NCBI GenBank assembly: GCA_910584805.1
Contig: CAJUCB010000016.1
Location: forward strand, 15,979 to 32,197
DNA: 16,219 bases
Origin: an uncultured Oscillospiraceae bacterium
GTDB lineage: Bacteria; Bacillota; Clostridia; Oscillospirales; Oscillospiraceae
Direction of reading: 5' to 3'
The notes below the pieces were generated by a model. It was not told where the DNA came from and made no database searches. It was given only the letters and a program-made list of their open reading frames with translations. Each line of letters begins with the position of its first letter. Within the stretch, counting starts at the first letter, position 1. Of the stretch, positions 13,976 through 16,219 are shown in pieces. A program made the position numbers and the translations under genes.

Positions 13976-15955
13976 ATGTTCTACCCCTACTCTGCCCTGT
14001 TCCAACCGCTACAGTTGGGCAGTCTCACCCTGAAAAACCGCTTCTGCGCTGGTCCCCTGACTCTCCCCTCCCTCTTCGACCCCCAGGGGGCTTTCTCCCC
14101 CGACGGCCTGGCCTACTTTGAAGCCCGGGCCAAGGGAGGTTTCGGTCTGATCTATACTGGGGCCTTTCACCCAGACGTGCTGGTGGACCCCGTCCATCCC
14201 CTGGACAGCAAGCAGCCCCTGAAAGCCCCCAAGGCTTTCCAGCGCTCTGCCGTAGAGCTATTGGAGCGTTTGGACGCCTATGGCGCCAAGATGCTCCCCC
14301 AAGTCTCCATGGGCTATGGACGCAACGCCATGGGCTGTTACGGCCCCTCGGAAATCCCCTATTACCATGACCCCGCCAAAACCACCCCTACCCTCACCAA
14401 GGAACAAATCCAGCAGAAAATCCGCCAGATGATTGAAACTGCCGCCTTTTTGAAGGCCTGCGGCTTCCCTGGCATCGAAGTCCACGCCATGCACTGGGGC
14501 TATCTCCTGGACCAGTTCGCCCTGTCCTACATGAACCACCGGGAGGACGAATACGGCGGGGCCTTGGAAAACCGCCTGCGGTGCGCCAGGGAAATTGTGG
14601 AGGGGGTCAAGGCCGCCTGCGGCTCTGACTTTGTGGTGTCCATGCGCTTGGCTCTGAAAACCTACATCAAGGGCTACAACCACCCCTCCCTCCACGGGGA
14701 GGACGAGGTGGGCCGCACCCTGGAAGAGGGGGTGGAAATTTGCCGCCGCCTAGAGGCCTACGGCTACGACTGCCTCAGTGTGGACTTTGGCCAGTACGAC
14801 TCCTTCTACTACGCCGCCCCTCCCTGCTACATGGAAAAGGGCCGCATCCTGGACTTAGCAGAGCAGGCAAAGGCGGCGGTAAACATCCCCATTCTCTGCG
14901 GCGGCGGGATGGACGCCCCGGAGCTGGCGGGAGCGGCCATTGCAGCGGGAAAAATCGACGCTGTGGTTCTGGGCCGCCCCTCCCTAGCCGACCCGGCCTA
15001 TCCCCAAAAGGTAGAGCGGGGCGTTTTGGCGGACATACGCCCCTGCATCGGCTGCAACCAGGGCTGCATCGGCGCGTTGAAGCTGGGACGGCGGGCAGGC
15101 TGCGCGGTGAATCCCCAGGCCGCACGGGAAGCCAGCTTCAGCCCCCTGCCCGTCTTTGCAAAAAAGGACGTCCTGGTGGTAGGGGGCGGCGTGGCCGGAA
15201 TGGAAGCCGCCCGTACCGCCGCCAGCCGGGGACATACTGTCACCCTCTGCGAGGGCTCTGCACAACTGGGAGGCAGCCTGCTCCCCGCCGGGGCCCACCA
15301 CTTCAAGGAAGTCCTCAACCAGCTGAACCGCTGGTATCAGCGTCAGCTTGACAAGCTGGGGGTCACCATCCAACGCAACACCCGCCTCACCTCCCAGGAT
15401 ATCCTGGCTCGCAAGCCCGACAGCGTAATCCTGGCCGTGGGAGCGGAACTGGTCGTCCCCGCTGTGCCCGGCATCACGGGCAGCAATGTCGTGGACTGCG
15501 TTGCCGCCCTCACCGGCGCTCCTGTCTCAGGAAAAAAGCTGGTGGTCATTGGCGGCGGTCTGGTGGGCTGCGAGACTGCCTTGGGCTACGCCCAGGAAGG
15601 CCGGGAGGTCACCATGGTAGAAGCCCTGCCCAACCTTCTCTCCGCCGGCATCCCTGTGCCAGAGAGCAACCAGCAGATGCTGGAGGACTTGTTGGAAGAG
15701 GCAAAGGTCAGCATTCGTACCGGAAGCCGCCTAGTCCAAGTAAACCCGGACAGTGTGGTCATTGCCACAGCCCAAGGACAAGAAACCCTCCCCGCCGACG
15801 GGGTTATCTTGGCCGCTGGCTTCCGTCCCCGCCCTTCCCTGTCCGCCGAACTCACCGGCAGCGGCATCGAAGTCTATCAAGTAGGGGATGGCTGTAAGGT
15901 AGGCAGCGTTATGACCGCCATCGCCACCGCCTATACCGTGGCCCGGGCCCTGTAA
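13976..15955 (+). CDS. Old Yellow Enzyme-family FMN/4Fe-4S/FAD oxidoreductase (2,4-dienoyl-CoA / enoate / BaiCD-type reductase)
   Basis: A 659-residue, two-part ene-reductase. Residues about 5-345 form the FMN TIM barrel (FQPLQLGSLTLKNRF; EVHAMHWGYLLDQF at 168-181 with H170 and H173; NHREDEYGGALENR at 187-200; GRPSLADP near 333-340). A 4Fe-4S site follows with C357, C360, C364 and C376. Residues about 397-650 are the flavin/NAD(P) part, with GGGVAG at 403-408 and GGGLVG at 526-531. This layout is that of 2,4-dienoyl-CoA reductase, enoate reductases and the bile-acid enzymes BaiCD/BaiH, which pass electrons from NAD(P)H through FAD and the cluster to FMN to reduce C=C bonds. No bai or other catabolic genes are present, so the substrate is open. 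The ATG 13976 is chosen for AGGAG and the promoter position. The trmO-like gene follows 31 bp later. Confidence 0.93.
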   Translation: MFYPYSALFQPLQLGSLTLKNRFCAGPLTLPSLFDPQGAFSPDGLAYFEARAKGGFGLIYTGAFHPDVLVDPVHPLDSKQPLKAPKAFQRSAVELLERLDAYGAKMLPQVSMGYGRNAMGCYGPSEIPYYHDPAKTTPTLTKEQIQQKIRQMIETAAFLKACGFPGIEVHAMHWGYLLDQFALSYMNHREDEYGGALENRLRCAREIVEGVKAACGSDFVVSMRLALKTYIKGYNHPSLHGEDEVGRTLEEGVEICRRLEAYGYDCLSVDFGQYDSFYYAAPPCYMEKGRILDLAEQAKAAVNIPILCGGGMDAPELAGAAIAAGKIDAVVLGRPSLADPAYPQKVERGVLADIRPCIGCNQGCIGALKLGRRAGCAVNPQAAREASFSPLPVFAKKDVLVVGGGVAGMEAARTAASRGHTVTLCEGSAQLGGSLLPAGAHHFKEVLNQLNRWYQRQLDKLGVTIQRNTRLTSQDILARKPDSVILAVGAELVVPAVPGITGSNVVDCVAALTGAPVSGKKLVVIGGGLVGCETALGYAQEGREVTMVEALPNLLSAGIPVPESNQQMLEDLLEEAKVSIRTGSRLVQVNPDSVVIATAQGQETLPADGVILAAGFRPRPSLSAELTGSGIEVYQVGDGCKVGSVMTAIATAYTVARAL

Positions 15956-15986
15956 CCCCCCACCAAAGCACACAGGAGGACGTCCC

Positions 15987-16219
15987 ATGCAAGAGTCTAT
16001 TCCCATGCACGTCATCGCCACCATGCGCAGTGCCTTTCCCGCCAAGTTCGGCATCCCCCGCCAGAGCGGTTTAGTGGAAAGCCTGCGCTCCACCATCGTC
16101 TTTGCGCCAGAGTACCGCAACCCAGACGCCCTCCGGGGGATTGAGGGCTTCTCCCACCTGTGGTTGATCTGGTGCTTCTCCCAGGCAGTCCGGGAGGGAT
16201 GGTCCCCCACGGTCCGCCC
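15987..16219 (+). CDS. trmO: tRNA (adenine(37)-N6)-methyltransferase TrmO/TsaA family (5' part only)
   Basis: The first 77 codons of a TrmO/TsaA (YaeB-like) protein, which methylates N6-threonylcarbamoyladenosine at tRNA position 37 using SAM. Recognised by FPAKFGIPRQSGLVE (about 17-31), the conserved RNPDALRGIEGFSHLW (about 44-59) and LIWCF. The N-terminus is short (IPMHVIATMRSAF), typical of the family. ATG 15987 has a good AGGAGG nine bases upstream. It lies 31 bp after the flavoenzyme stop and is probably in the same transcript. The gene leaves the window, so length and C-terminus are unknown. The family contains members with other or unknown targets. Confidence 0.87.
   Translation, partial: MQESIPMHVIATMRSAFPAKFGIPRQSGLVESLRSTIVFAPEYRNPDALRGIEGFSHLWLIWCFSQAVREGWSPTVR

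Noticed and set aside
1..16219. CRISPR arrays, insertion sequences, phage genes, tRNA or rRNA genes
   Set aside because: No spaced direct repeats, transposase motifs, terminal repeats or structural RNA signatures were seen on reading both strands.

Overview
The window is a GC-rich, tightly packed bacterial chromosome segment. Canonical AGGAGG-type ribosome sites, a BlaI/M56 regulator pair, an SLH-domain lipoprotein, a YdiF-type CoA-transferase, a clostridial-type Fe-S flavoenzyme and an M3 oligopeptidase together suggest an anaerobic Gram-positive Clostridia, most likely a gut Oscillospiraceae-type organism. That assignment is inference from gene content. I see no rRNA, tRNA, insertion sequence, phage gene or CRISPR array.

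Layout. (1) Positions 1-2546, minus strand: a CoA-transferase gene followed by a Nudix NADH pyrophosphatase gene cut by the window edge, driven by a near-consensus promoter. (2) 2588-4908, plus strand: a lipoprotein with SLH modules whose leader carries a perfect 12-bp hairpin, then a type I asparaginase whose promoter sits so close to its ATG that the mRNA looks leaderless. A strong terminator shared with the convergent gene ends this block. (3) 4917-7217, minus strand: a BlaI-family repressor and an M56 sensor peptidase, overlapping by ATGA, behind a promoter with two matching 17-bp operator dyads. (4) 7221-9989, minus strand: an autoprocessing P1/DmpA-type aminopeptidase and an M3 oligoendopeptidase in one operon ending in a classic terminator. 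(5) 10037-11573, minus strand: murC with its own promoter and terminator. (6) 11638-12850, plus strand: a compact Sfp-type phosphopantetheinyl transferase (TTG start) translationally coupled to a 3-methyladenine DNA glycosylase. (7) 12855-13833, minus strand: an HD-domain protein and a small four-helix membrane protein. (8) 13914-16219, plus strand: a two-domain Old Yellow Enzyme/Fe-S/FAD reductase and the start of a TrmO/TsaA tRNA methyltransferase gene.

Most genes are core or general metabolism (peptidoglycan synthesis, peptide and asparagine breakdown, CoA transfer, DNA repair, NAD turnover). The parts that looked least ordinary are the BlaI/M56 switch, whose sensor ends in helical repeats instead of a penicillin-binding domain, the lipoprotein with its leader hairpin, and the flavoenzyme of unknown substrate. 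I found no convincing evidence of a wholly new multi-gene system.
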